Shown piece after piece: positions 34,577 through 43,574 of a DNA stretch of 64,000 bases (within the stretch, counting starts at the first letter, position 1; each line of letters opens with the position of its first letter). A program made the position numbers and the translations under genes. Source of the DNA: Bog-793 sp050013835. GTDB taxonomy: Bacteria > Actinomycetota > Acidimicrobiia > Acidimicrobiales > Bog-793. The notes beneath the pieces were generated by a model. That model worked only from the letters and a program-made list of their open reading frames with translations, did no database searches and had not been told where the DNA came from. Where the stretch lies: the NCBI GenBank assembly GCA_050013835.1, contig JBEKEM010000006.1, positions 1 through 64,000 on the forward strand. The letters run 5' to 3'.

Positions 34577-35968
34577 ATGGGAATGCCGCCTCAGCCGTTC
34601 CGGACCGTGATCGAGCCGTTCCGGATCCACGCCGTCGAACCGCTCGCCATGACGACGCGCGAATACCGCGCCGAGGCCATCCGTGCCGCGGGTTACAACC
34701 TCTTCAACATCGCCTCTTCGGACGTCCTCATTGATCTGCTGACCGACTCCGGCACCGGCGCGATGAGCCGTGACCAGTGGTCGGCGATCCAGCACGGTGA
34801 CGAGTCCTACGCGGGATCCCCGTCCTGGCAGATCTTTCAGCGCGCCGTCACCGAGTTGTTCCCCTTCCGTCACGTCATACCGACGCACCAGGGCCGCGCC
34901 GCGGAGAAGATCCTCTTCACGGTCGTCGGCGGTCCCGGACGGGTCATCCCGAGCAACACGCACTTCGACACGACGCGGGCGAACATCGAGTTCACCGGGG
35001 CCGAGGCGGTCGATCTCGTCATCGCGGAGGGACGTGACCCGAGGGCGCTCCACCCGTTCAAGGGGAACGTCGACGTCGCGGCGCTCGACGCGTTGCTGGC
35101 GAGCCACGGCAAGGCGCACGTCCCCGTCGTCATGGTGACCGTGACGAACAACTCGGGTGGCGGACAACCGGTTAGCCTGGAGAACCTGCACGCCGTGCGG
35201 GCGGTCTGCGACGTGCACGGGGTGGCGCTGTTCCTCGACGCCTGTCGCTTTGCCGAGAACGCCTGGTTCATCCGTACCCGCGAACCCGGGCAGGGGGAGC
35301 GGGAGGTCGCCGACATCGTCCGCGAGATGGCGAGTCTCGCCGACGGGATGACCATGAGCGCGAAGAAGGATCCGCTCTGCAACATCGGGGGTTGGCTCGC
35401 CTGCAACGACGACGCCCTCGCCGAGGCAGCGCGGAACCTGCTCATCTTGACCGAGGGGTTCCCCACCTACGGCGGCCTCGCGGGACGCGACCTGGAGGCG
35501 ATCGCGCAAGGCCTCAAGGAGGCGGTCTCGCACGACTACCTGCAGTACCGGATCCGCTCGACGGCGTACCTCGGCGAGGCGCTCGATCACGCCGGTATTC
35601 CCGTCGTCCTGCCGATCGGCGGTCACGCCGTTTACATCGACGCCCGGGCGATGCTCGCCCACATCCCGCCGCTCGAGTATCCCGGGCAGGCGCTCGCAGT
35701 CGCCCTCTACGAGGCTGGTGGCGTGCGCACCTCGGAGATCGGCACCGTCATGTTCGGCCGGCAGCCGGACGGATCGGAGAAGCCCGCGACGATGGACCTC
35801 GTGCGGCTCGCCATCCCACGTCGGACCTACACCCAGAGCCACATGGACTACGTCATCGAGGTGTGCCAGTCGGTCCAGGCGCGCGCCGAGGACCTTCCTG
35901 GGTTCCGGATCGTGGCCGAACCCAGGCAGCTTCGACACTTCACGGCGCGCTTCGAACCGCTCGCCTGA
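34577..35968 (+). CDS. tnaA: Tryptophanase (tryptophan indole-lyase)
   Basis: A 463-residue PLP beta-eliminating lyase that splits L-tryptophan into indole, pyruvate and ammonia. The PLP Lys is in TMSAKKDPLCNIGG; THQGRAAEKILF and EGFPTYGGLAGRDLE are conserved. Two positions argue for tryptophan over tyrosine: FDTTRANIEF has the tryptophanase Asp (Thr in tyrosine phenol-lyase), and SEIGTVMFGR keeps the Ile where tyrosine phenol-lyase has Arg. The ATG at 34577 has AGGAG upstream. It converges with kynU, another tryptophan-pathway gene. No tnaC-like leader peptide was found. Confidence 0.88.
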   Translation: MGMPPQPFRTVIEPFRIHAVEPLAMTTREYRAEAIRAAGYNLFNIASSDVLIDLLTDSGTGAMSRDQWSAIQHGDESYAGSPSWQIFQRAVTELFPFRHVIPTHQGRAAEKILFTVVGGPGRVIPSNTHFDTTRANIEFTGAEAVDLVIAEGRDPRALHPFKGNVDVAALDALLASHGKAHVPVVMVTVTNNSGGGQPVSLENLHAVRAVCDVHGVALFLDACRFAENAWFIRTREPGQGEREVADIVREMASLADGMTMSAKKDPLCNIGGWLACNDDALAEAARNLLILTEGFPTYGGLAGRDLEAIAQGLKEAVSHDYLQYRIRSTAYLGEALDHAGIPVVLPIGGHAVYIDARAMLAHIPPLEYPGQALAVALYEAGGVRTSEIGTVMFGRQPDGSEKPATMDLVRLAIPRRTYTQSHMDYVIEVCQSVQARAEDLPGFRIVAEPRQLRHFTARFEPLA

Positions 35969-36025
35969 CGTGCCGTCGGGCGTGTCAGCCCGCGGCGGCT
36001 GCGCGCCCGGCCGGGGTCAGCCGCG

Positions 36026-37234
36026 TCACTCGACGGGACCCGCGGACAGGGTGTCGCGGATCGCGTCGGCTGCGTCCCAGATATCGACGAAGCGCAGATA
36101 CAACGGCGCGATGCCGAGGCGGACGAGGTCCGGCTCGCGGTAGTCACCGATCACGCCGCGTCCCGCGAGGGCCGCGAGGAGCGAGCGCGCTTGAGGATGA
36201 CGCAGCGCGACCTGGCTGCCGCGGAGACGCGACTCGCGGGGCGAGACGAGCTCGAACTGCCCGGGGACGAAATACGGATCGAGGAGCTCGATGAGAAGGT
36301 CGCAGAGCTCCTGGCCCTTGGCGAAGAGCTCCGCGGGCTCGACGTGCTCCCAGATCTCGAGACTGCCCTCGAGCGACGCGTACGAAAGGATCGGTGGGGT
36401 GCCGCAGGCGAACCGCCGGATGCCCGGCGCCGGCTCGTAGCCGGGTTCGAGCGCGAAGGGCCGCGCGTGGCCGTGCCAGCCGGCGAGCGGCTGACGTGCG
36501 GCGTCGTGGAGTCGGGCCGCCGCGAACACGAACGCCGGAGAACCGGGCCCGCCGTTCAGGAATTTGTAGGTGCACCCGACCGCGAAATCGACGTCGCAGG
36601 CGTCGACGGCGAGCGGGACCGCACCGACGCTGTGTGAGAGGTCCCAGATCATGACGGCACCGTTGTCGTGCGCCGTCCGCGTGACCTCATTCATCGGGAG
36701 CAGGCGGGCGCTGCGGTAGTCGACGTGCGTGAGTGCGACGAGCGCGACGGATCGATCGATCGCGCCAGCGAGGTCGTCGGGGGTCTCGACACGGCGGACG
36801 GAGTAGTCGCCCGCCAGCTCGGCGGCACTGTCGATGATGTAGAGATCGGTCGGGAAGTTGTCACGGTCGGTGACGACCACCCGCCGGTCAGGCTGCATCC
36901 GCAGCGCCGCGATGACGACCTTGAAGGTGTTGACCGAGGTTGAGTCCCCGACGATGACCTCCTCGGGTCGCGCCCCGATAAGTGGGGCGATGCGCGCGCC
37001 GAGCGCCAGGGGCTTGTCCCACCAACCGGCCGAGTCCCAGCTGCCGATGAGTCCTTGGCCCCATTCGGTCCGGAGCGTCCGTTTCACGCTGGCGATCGCC
37101 GGTCGTGGGAGCGGCCCGAGCGAGTTGCCGTCGAGGTAGATGAGGCCTTCGGGAAGATCGAAGAAGTCACGGAGCGGGGCGAGGGCGTCCAACTCGTCCC
37201 GGGCCGCACAGTCGGCACGACGCGGTTCCGTCAT
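36026..37234 (-). CDS. kynU: Kynureninase
   Basis: A 402-residue PLP enzyme that cleaves kynurenine to anthranilate and alanine. It opens IYLDGNSLGPLPR; SWDSAGWWDKPLALG, GDSTSVNTFKV and the DLSHSVGAVPL aspartate are typical. The PLP Lys is in GCTYKFLNGGPGSPAF. The C-terminal RGVIGDYREPDLVRLGIAPLY is intact. The gene is the last of a co-directional series with livJHMGF, 49 bases after the livF stop, so it probably shares that transcript. Neither tryptophan dioxygenase nor formamidase is in the window. Confidence 0.94.
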   Translation of the reverse strand: MTEPRRADCAARDELDALAPLRDFFDLPEGLIYLDGNSLGPLPRPAIASVKRTLRTEWGQGLIGSWDSAGWWDKPLALGARIAPLIGARPEEVIVGDSTSVNTFKVVIAALRMQPDRRVVVTDRDNFPTDLYIIDSAAELAGDYSVRRVETPDDLAGAIDRSVALVALTHVDYRSARLLPMNEVTRTAHDNGAVMIWDLSHSVGAVPLAVDACDVDFAVGCTYKFLNGGPGSPAFVFAAARLHDAARQPLAGWHGHARPFALEPGYEPAPGIRRFACGTPPILSYASLEGSLEIWEHVEPAELFAKGQELCDLLIELLDPYFVPGQFELVSPRESRLRGSQVALRHPQARSLLAALAGRGVIGDYREPDLVRLGIAPLYLRFVDIWDAADAIRDTLSAGPVE

Positions 37235-37283
37235 CGGTGCGCGACCGCCGCGTCCGCCCTCGTCGGTCCGGTCCGCCGCTCGC

Positions 37284-37994
37284 CTACGCCGCGCCCTCGC
37301 CGAGATAGGCGGCGCGGACGCGCGGGTCCTGGAGCAGGACGTCGGCCCGGTCCGACATGACGATCGAGCCGTTCTCGAGGACGTAGGCCCGGTCCGCGAG
37401 GTGGAGTGCCTGGGAGGCGTTCTGCTCGACGAGGAGGATCGTCGTGCCCGCGTCGCGGATCTCCCGGATGATCTGGAAGATCGTCTTGACGAACATCGGC
37501 GCGAGCCCCATCGAGGGCTCGTCGAAAAGCAGGAGACGCGGGCTGCTCATCAGGGAGCGCGCGATCGCGAGCATCTGCTGCTCGCCCCCCGACAGCGTTC
37601 CGCCGTCCTGTCTGCGGCGCTCGGCGAGGACAGGGAAGAGGGCGTAGACGCGCTCGAGGTTCTTCGAGACGTCCCCCCGGTGGAGGTAGGCGCCCATCTC
37701 GAGGTTCTCCAGCACCGTCATCATCGGGAAGATGCGGCGCCCCTCCGGAACGTGTCCGACGCCGAGCTCCACGATGTCGTGGCTCGGCATGCGTTGGATC
37801 GGCGTGCCGTCGAACACGACGGTCCCGGCGTTCGGGTGGATGAGCCCCGAGATCGTCCGCAGGGTCGTCGACTTGCCGGCGCCGTTGGCGCCGAGCAGGG
37901 CGACGATCTCGCCCGGGTCGACCTTGAGGCTGACCGCGCGCAGCGCCCTGATGGGTCCGTAGCGGACCTCGACGTGGTCGAGCTCGAGCAGCAC
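37284..37994 (-). CDS. livF: Branched-chain amino acid ABC transporter ATPase LivF
   Basis: A 236-residue ABC ATPase starting at GTG 37994. Walker A GANGAGKST, signature LSGGEQQMLAIARSL and Walker B LLLFDEPSMGL are complete. FPMMTVLENLEMGAY is typical of LivF. It energises the import pore formed by LivH and LivM together with LivG. It is separated from livG by only two bases. Confidence 0.93.
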   Translation of the reverse strand: MLLELDHVEVRYGPIRALRAVSLKVDPGEIVALLGANGAGKSTTLRTISGLIHPNAGTVVFDGTPIQRMPSHDIVELGVGHVPEGRRIFPMMTVLENLEMGAYLHRGDVSKNLERVYALFPVLAERRRQDGGTLSGGEQQMLAIARSLMSSPRLLLFDEPSMGLAPMFVKTIFQIIREIRDAGTTILLVEQNASQALHLADRAYVLENGSIVMSDRADVLLQDPRVRAAYLGEGAA

Positions 37995-37996
37995 GG

Positions 37997-38872
37997 CTAC
38001 TCGGCCCGGTCGTCGGGGGCGTCGGGCGGGACGTGGTGGTCATCCTCTTCGTCCGCCGGCGCGCCGAGGTAGGCCTCGATGACGTCGGGATTGTGCTGCA
38101 CCTCGGACGGCGTGCCCGAGGCGATCACCCGGCCGAAGTTGAGGACGATGATCCGTTCGGCGAGCGACATGACGAGGCCCATGTCGTGCTCGATCAGGAG
38201 CACGGTGACCCCGAGCTCGTTGTTCACACGACGGATGAGCGTGGCGAGCTCGATCTTCTCCGCCGGGTTCGTCCCGGCGGCCGGTTCATCGAGGAGGAGG
38301 AGGTGCGGGCTCGTCCCGAGGGCACGGGCGATCTCCAGGCGCCGTCGTGCCCCGTACGGGAGAGCGCTGGCGAGTTCGTTCGCCCGCGAGCGAAGGCCGA
38401 CGAAATCGAGGAGGTGCGCCGCACGCGCGTCGCCCTCACGCTCTTCCTTTCTCGTGCGGGGGAGGCGCAGCATCGCCCCGACGGGCCCGGTGTGCTGGCG
38501 CGATTCGACCCCGATCTTCACGTTCTCGAACGCGGTGAGAGCGTTGAAGAGCCTGCTCGTCTGAAACGTCCGCGCGATCCCGAGGCGGTTCACGCGGTGC
38601 GGTTTGCGGCCGACGATTTGGGTGGCGCGGCCCTCGTCGGCGTAGAAGTTGATGGAGCCCGCCTGCGGGTGGTAGACGCCGGTGAGGCAGTTGAAAAGAC
38701 ACGTCTTGCCGGCTCCGTTCGGGCCGATGACGGAAAGTAGTTCACCCCGGGCCTGGTTGAGCGTCACGTCGACGAGGCTCTTCACCCCGCCGAAGCTCAA
38801 CGAGATGTTGTCGACCTCGACGATGATGTCGCCGGAGACGGTCGCGACCGGGGCGTCGGCGGTCGTCGTCAC
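37997..38872 (-). CDS. livG: Branched-chain amino acid ABC transporter ATPase LivG
   Basis: A 291-residue ABC ATPase. Walker A GPNGAGKTC, a LivG-type signature ALPYGARRRLEIARAL, Walker B LLLLDEPAAGTNPAE and the GIARTFQTSRLF Q-loop identify LivG. The N-terminal 12 residues and an acidic/Pro-rich tail are extensions. The GTG start at 38872 overlaps the livM stop (GTGA). Confidence 0.93.
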   Translation of the reverse strand: MTTTADAPVATVSGDIIVEVDNISLSFGGVKSLVDVTLNQARGELLSVIGPNGAGKTCLFNCLTGVYHPQAGSINFYADEGRATQIVGRKPHRVNRLGIARTFQTSRLFNALTAFENVKIGVESRQHTGPVGAMLRLPRTRKEEREGDARAAHLLDFVGLRSRANELASALPYGARRRLEIARALGTSPHLLLLDEPAAGTNPAEKIELATLIRRVNNELGVTVLLIEHDMGLVMSLAERIIVLNFGRVIASGTPSEVQHNPDVIEAYLGAPADEEDDHHVPPDAPDDRAE

Positions 38873-40212
38873 GAGATCTCGCTCGAGGATCCGCTCATCG
38901 CGTCGGCCGTGCCGACACCGTGCTCAGAGAGGCCGATCTCGCGCTTTCGTCTTCGTGACGGGATCATCCCCTCGGGCCGGAAGATCATCATGATCACCAG
39001 GATCGCGCCGAGGTAGATGAAAAGATCCTGATCCTGGAACCCGAACAACGGGTGCTCCCGCAGGTACCAGGGGAACCACTGGAGCACGGCGGCCCCGAGG
39101 ACGGCGCCGAGCAAGGATCCCATCCCGCCGAAGATGACGAGGACGAGGATGAGGATGGAGAGCTGGACCGTGAAGTCACCGGGCTCGATGAACGAGATCT
39201 TGCTGGCCTCGAGCATTCCCGCGAAGCCCGAGGTCGACGCCCCGATGGCGAAGGCCAGGATCTTGTACTTCAGCACGTTGATCCCAGTCGACTCGGCGGC
39301 GACTTCGTCCTCCCGGATCGCCGTCCAGGCGCGCCCCACCCGCGAATGCTCGAGGAAGGAGTAGGCGATCAGCGCGAGGACGACAAACGCGAGGAGCAGG
39401 TAGTAGTAGGGAAGCGGGTCGATCAGCCACGAGTAATGGACGTGGAGCAGGTTGACCGATGGATGGGGGATTCCGATCACTCCTTGGGCGCCGCCGGTCA
39501 CCCCCTGCAGGTTGGTCGCGACGATTTGGATGATCTCGCCGAATCCGAGCGTCACGATCGCGAGGTAGTCGCCTCGGAGACGCAGCGTCGGCGCGCCGAT
39601 GAGGACGCCGGCGAGCATCGCGGTGGCGATCGCGAACGGGATGGCCCAGAACGCATTGACAACCATCGGCGGATGGACGGGGAGCGCGCCGGTCCAGAAC
39701 GCGGTCGAGTAGGCGCCGATCGCGTAGAAGGCGATGTAGCCGAGGTCAAGGAGGCCCGCGTAGCCGACGACGACGTTCAGGCCGATCGCGAGCAGGACGT
39801 AGATGCCGATCTGGTCCACGAGGACGTCCTGCCAGAAGGCGTTGACGTGCAACGGAAGAATGATCGCTATCGCCAGCGCGACGGCGTAGACGAAGAGTCG
39901 CACGCGCCGGTCCGGCATCACACGCCTCGGCAGCGTCATGACATTGTTGCTCGTGCGCCTGATCACCTCGCCCCAACGGTGCTGGGCGGTGAGGACCGCC
40001 CAGAGGCCGACGCCGAGTGCGAGAAAGACGAGGACGCGCGGATGGAACAGCGATCCGGTGAAACCGGACACGGGCGCGGTGTTGCTCCCCGAGGGTCCGG
40101 TCATGAGCGCGAGCACGAGCATGCCGAACACGCAGGCAAACAGGCGCCGGATCTCGACGTTCTGTCTGACCAATCGGACCCGGGAGACGGCGGTCGCGGC
40201 GAAGGCGCTCAT
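38869..40212 (-). CDS. livM: Branched-chain amino acid ABC transporter permease LivM
   Basis: A 447-residue permease, longer than the minimal family because of two extra N-terminal helices (about 23-45 and 60-75) before the core. The core shows IGIYVLLAIGLNVVVGYAGLLDLG (in pieces AIGLNVVVGYAGLLDLGY), LRLRGDYLAIVTLGFGEII, and the RVGRAWTAIREDEVAAESTGI cytoplasmic loop that contacts the ATPases (in pieces WTAIREDEVAAEST). The ATG at 40212 overlaps the livH stop (ATGA). Confidence 0.93.
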   Translation of the reverse strand: MSAFAATAVSRVRLVRQNVEIRRLFACVFGMLVLALMTGPSGSNTAPVSGFTGSLFHPRVLVFLALGVGLWAVLTAQHRWGEVIRRTSNNVMTLPRRVMPDRRVRLFVYAVALAIAIILPLHVNAFWQDVLVDQIGIYVLLAIGLNVVVGYAGLLDLGYIAFYAIGAYSTAFWTGALPVHPPMVVNAFWAIPFAIATAMLAGVLIGAPTLRLRGDYLAIVTLGFGEIIQIVATNLQGVTGGAQGVIGIPHPSVNLLHVHYSWLIDPLPYYYLLLAFVVLALIAYSFLEHSRVGRAWTAIREDEVAAESTGINVLKYKILAFAIGASTSGFAGMLEASKISFIEPGDFTVQLSILILVLVIFGGMGSLLGAVLGAAVLQWFPWYLREHPLFGFQDQDLFIYLGAILVIMMIFRPEGMIPSRRRKREIGLSEHGVGTADAMSGSSSEIS

Positions 40213-41135
40213 GCCGACCGTCCGAGTCGCTCGCCGAGGATGCCCGTCGGCCGGATGATGAGGACGAGCACGAGGATCCCGAAGGCGATGACGTCACGCC
40301 ACTCGGTCGGGGCGCAGGTGACGCCGAGGTTCTCGAAGATGCCGAGGAGCAGTCCGCCGAGCATCGCGCCCCGGATGTTGCCGATGCCGCCCAGGACGGC
40401 CGCGGTGAAGGCCTTGAGGGCTGGGGTGAAGCCCATCGTGTAGATGACGCCGGAGGAGATACCGAAAAGGAACCCCGCGGCGCCCCCGAGGATTCCCCCG
40501 AGGATGAAGGTCTGGGCGATGACGCGATCGATGTTCACGCCCATGAGGCTCGCCGTCTCGGCGTCCTGGGCGACGGCGCGGATCCCACGACCGAGCCGGG
40601 TGGTGGCGACGATGCGGTCGAGGACGACGAGCATGATCATCGCCGCGATCGCGATCACGACGTAGTAGGTCTGAACCTGAGCGCCGAAGACGGTGAAGAC
40701 GGTGCCATTCGTGTACGCGGCGGGCATCGAGACCGCGTTGCGACCGAATTCCTTCCCCGCGAGGTTGTACAGGAAGTACGACGCGCCGATCGCGCTGATG
40801 AGGAAGGCGAGGCGGGGCGCCTTTCTCCGGCGGAGGGGACGATAGGCGACGCGCTCGAGCAGATAGGCGATCGCGGCGCCGCCGACGGCACCGGCTGCGG
40901 TGCCCAAGATGACAAGCAGGACCGAGTCGACCCCGCTCGGATGGGAGTTGCCGATCACCGCGTTGAGGACGAAGTAGCCGGCGAAGCCCCCGCTCATGAA
41001 AACCTCGCTGTGGGCGAAGTTGATGAGCTGCAGCACGCCGTAGACCAGCGTGTAACCGAGTGCGATCAGCGCATAGAGGAACCCGTTGGCAATGCCACCA
41101 ATGAGGAAGCTCCAGAAGTTCTGCGTGAAGCACAT
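40209..41135 (-). CDS. livH: Branched-chain amino acid ABC transporter permease LivH
   Basis: A 308-residue inner-membrane permease. GIANGFLYALIALGYTLVYGVLQLINFAHSEVFM is the family opening (in pieces ALIALGYTLVYGVLQLINFA), with a second-half RLGRGIRAVAQDAETASLMGVN coupling loop (in pieces GIRAVAQDAETASLMG) and PALKAFTAAVLGGIGNIRGA. About eight helices are predicted by eye. It pairs with LivM. A strong hairpin lies between it and livJ. Confidence 0.93.
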   Translation of the reverse strand: MCFTQNFWSFLIGGIANGFLYALIALGYTLVYGVLQLINFAHSEVFMSGGFAGYFVLNAVIGNSHPSGVDSVLLVILGTAAGAVGGAAIAYLLERVAYRPLRRRKAPRLAFLISAIGASYFLYNLAGKEFGRNAVSMPAAYTNGTVFTVFGAQVQTYYVVIAIAAMIMLVVLDRIVATTRLGRGIRAVAQDAETASLMGVNIDRVIAQTFILGGILGGAAGFLFGISSGVIYTMGFTPALKAFTAAVLGGIGNIRGAMLGGLLLGIFENLGVTCAPTEWRDVIAFGILVLVLIIRPTGILGERLGRSA

Positions 41136-41167
41136 CGAGTGGTTCTCCGCCGGGCCAATGCCGTCCT

Positions 41168-41210
41168 CCGCGGCCGGGGATCCCGCATCACGCGGGTGCC
41201 CCGGCCGTGG
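41168..41210 (-). terminator. Strong hairpin in the livJ-livH gap (attenuator candidate)
   Basis: An interrupted stem-loop: outer arms CCGCGGCCGGGG and CCCCGGCCGTGG (12 pairs, one G-T), a 2-base internal mismatch, inner arms CCCGC and GCGGG, and a 5-base loop. No T-tract follows. In binding-protein transporter operons such hairpins after the binding-protein gene slow 3' decay or terminate partly, giving more binding protein than permease. Confidence 0.55.
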
Positions 41211-41222
41211 AAGAGGCGAAGG

Positions 41223-42434
41223 TTAGGACGACTTTATGAGCGAGAGGGTCGAGCCGAGCTCGACGATCTTGCCTTTCTCAACCTTGTAGACGTAGATCGT
41301 CTTTCCTGAGACGTTGCCGTTCTTCTCGAACTTGATCGTCTTCGTGATGCCGAGGTACGTCGTCTTGTGCAGGGCCTTGACGATCGCCGCGCGGGTGACA
41401 TGCGGCCCGATCGACTTCATGACCGAGATGATGACGTTCGTCGCGTCAAACGCCTCGGGGGTGTAGGTCCCGCTCGCGAAGCCGGCGAGCTGCTTGAACG
41501 CCGTGCCGAAGGAGTTGTCCTCGACGTTTTTCTGCAGGGCCGCGCACGCGCACGTGACCAGGGTGTTGTTGGCGATGCCCGCAGTCGCCTCGCTGACGTA
41601 GTGCGGGTCGAGGCTGCCGTCGTCGGACATGAGCTGGCCCTTGTAACCCGCGGCGCGCAGCGCCTTGGCGAATAGGGCAAAGTCGCAGTAGTAGCCGCCG
41701 TAGAACAGCAACGGGGCCTTGCTGGAGACGACCTGTGAGGCCAGGGCACCGTACTCCTGGACGTTGCCGGTGCCGGCCTGGCACTGGGTGGTCCCGGGGG
41801 CGGTCTGATGGGTGAACTTCACGCCGTCGTGCGTGAGGCGAGTGTCGAGCGCTCCGACGAGGCCGGACCCGTACGAGCTCGCGTCGTCGACGGTGTAGAT
41901 GGACTTCAACTTCAGGGCCTTGGCGATGTAGTCAGCGTCATAAGGTCCCTGCGCGTTGTCGTCAGCGACGACGCGGAAGAAGTTGTTCCATCCCTCGTCG
42001 GCGAGCTGCGGGTTTGTCGCCGACGGGCTGACCGTCGCGAGATCCGCTGCCGAGAAGATCGGCTCGGCTGCCTTGGTCGCGCCGGAGAATGCCGGACCGA
42101 CGACGGCGACCACCGAGGAGTTGGTGACGAGCGCCTCAGCGGCCGTCGGTGACTGGGTGGCCGATCCCTGGTCGTCCTGCTCGGTGTACTGGAGTTTGAA
42201 GGGCAGTTTGCCGAACGTCTTGCCCTGGTTCGCCCATCTGATCGCGAGCTCGACGGCGTACTTCATGTTGAGTCCGAGCTGGGCGTTGCCGCCGGAAAGC
42301 GGACCTTCATACGCGATGGTGTACGTCGGATCGGACGAATGCGAAGTGCTCGCAGTCGCCACTCCTCCGAACGTGCCGAGTGTCAGCGCGACCGCGACGA
42401 GCGGAACGCCAATCCTGATGATTTTCCGATGCAT
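41223..42434 (-). CDS. livJ: ABC transporter substrate-binding protein (LivJ/LivK type)
   Basis: A 403-residue periplasmic-type binding protein of the peripla_BP_6 family. The start is ATG 42434, with AAAGGGGGA six bases upstream; a GTG at 42452 is open in frame but less likely. A signal peptide is clear (MHRKIIRIGVPLVAVALTL, then Ala/Ser-rich cleavage region); no lipobox Cys is visible. TIAYEGPLSGGNAQLGLNMKYAVELA (in pieces YEGPLSGGNAQLG) and VVAVVGPAFSGATKAAEPIF mark the ligand cleft. Four Cys in the mature part could form disulfides. The ligand may be an amino acid other than Leu/Ile/Val, given kynU in the same operon. Confidence 0.9.
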   Translation of the reverse strand: MHRKIIRIGVPLVAVALTLGTFGGVATASTSHSSDPTYTIAYEGPLSGGNAQLGLNMKYAVELAIRWANQGKTFGKLPFKLQYTEQDDQGSATQSPTAAEALVTNSSVVAVVGPAFSGATKAAEPIFSAADLATVSPSATNPQLADEGWNNFFRVVADDNAQGPYDADYIAKALKLKSIYTVDDASSYGSGLVGALDTRLTHDGVKFTHQTAPGTTQCQAGTGNVQEYGALASQVVSSKAPLLFYGGYYCDFALFAKALRAAGYKGQLMSDDGSLDPHYVSEATAGIANNTLVTCACAALQKNVEDNSFGTAFKQLAGFASGTYTPEAFDATNVIISVMKSIGPHVTRAAIVKALHKTTYLGITKTIKFEKNGNVSGKTIYVYKVEKGKIVELGSTLSLIKSS

Positions 42435-43178
42435 GAATTCCCCCTTTGACACGAAGTCGAGCGATCCCGGACTGCGTTGGCGAGACTGTAGCTAGTCGCG
42501 CAACGGAACTGAAATCGAACTGTCATGGTCACGCCAGGCCGCCGCGGACGGCTCACGCAGGGCCGACTCCCCGGCCCAGGCGGCCGAGGGCGGCGCGCCT
42601 CGCGATCGAGGCGACATGCTGTGTTGCGGGGCGAGCCGGAAGGATGATCGCCGTCGCGTTCAGTCGGCGGTCTCGCCGCGGGCCCCGCACCTGGCCTCCG
42701 CCCGTACCGCAATCTCGTGGGGTATCCGGTGGGGTCGTGGCGATCCAGTGCCGTGCGAAACGCGGTGAGACGCCGGTCGCGGCGCCTTCCGTCGAGCATG
42801 TCCCAGCGCAGGCTCGCGGCGGCGCGCTGTCCGACGACGTTCCTGCTCTGGATCGGCGGAAGCTCGATTCGCCCGCTGCTGCCTTCGTACCTCCGCCAGC
42901 ACGGGTCGACACCGGGCTGCTCGTAGCTGCTCCACCCACAGACGTCGGTGAGGCGGTAGAGGTCCACTCGCGAAAGGACGCCCGGTCGCGCACGTCACGG
43001 GGCTCGCGGTCATCAGGGGCGCCTGTGCGGGTTGGTCCTGGCGGGCTCTTCGGGGCGGCTTAGTTCCCGCCGGGCGGCCGAGGACGGACTCCGGGTCGTC
43101 CCCTCCGGTCGAGAGCCGCACCAGCATGCATCGGGCAGGTGAAGAGGCGCCCGCGAGGGGATTGGTAGCGTCGGCGGC
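42435..43178. other. Long region without a recognised gene
   Basis: About 740 bases upstream of livJ and of the riboflavin kinase gene. A minus-strand frame near 42700-42967 starts MDLYRLTDVCGWSSYEQPG and is locally protein-like, but it becomes low-complexity and overlaps the livJ leader, so it may be a decayed gene. The livJ promoter should lie just above 42440; none is certain. Confidence 0.35.
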
Positions 43179-43574
43179 GTGGCGGTCGTCGAGGGGATCG
43201 TGGTCGAAGGGGACCACCGCGGACGCGAGCTCGGATTCCCGACCGCGAATCTCACACCGGGGGAGGGCAAGGGTTGCCCCGAGGACGGTGTGTACGCCGG
43301 GTATGTGATTCGCGCCGACGGGACACGGCATGCCTCGGCGATCTCCGTCGGCCGTCGACCGACCTACTACGACGACGAGGGTCTGCTCGTCGTCGAGGCC
43401 CACCTGTTGGACTTCGACGGCGACCTGTACGGCGAGCGTTTGATCGTCCACATCGACGAGTTCATCCGCGGCCAGCTCCGGTTCGATTCAGTCGAGGAGC
43501 TGAGGCAGAAGATCGCCGACGACGTCGTCGCGGTGCGGGCCTCTCGGTTCGCGGCGGACGAAACCCCGCGCTAG
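43179..43574 (+). CDS. Stand-alone riboflavin kinase domain protein
   Basis: A 131-residue protein starting at GTG 43179. It matches only the flavokinase (RFK) half of bacterial RibF: EGIVVEGDHRGRELGFPTANLTPGEG (in pieces GRELGFPTANL, the ATP/Mg loop), DGVYAGYV, ISVGRRPTYY and VEAHLLDFDGDLYGERLIVHIDEFIR (in pieces AHLLDFDGDLYG). It lacks the N-terminal FAD synthetase domain of usual bifunctional RibF (about 300 residues). It should make FMN from riboflavin if active. The usual flanking rpsO/truB genes are absent, so this may be a second, specialised kinase. Confidence 0.8.
   Translation: MAVVEGIVVEGDHRGRELGFPTANLTPGEGKGCPEDGVYAGYVIRADGTRHASAISVGRRPTYYDDEGLLVVEAHLLDFDGDLYGERLIVHIDEFIRGQLRFDSVEELRQKIADDVVAVRASRFAADETPR

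Noticed and set aside
34577..35968. Tyrosine phenol-lyase instead of tryptophanase
   Set aside because: The residues that distinguish the two (Asp in FDTT, Ile in SEIG) are of the tryptophanase type.
42660..43451. 263-codon minus-strand frame
   Set aside because: It runs antisense through the riboflavin kinase gene and is Arg/Pro/Ala-rich without motifs.
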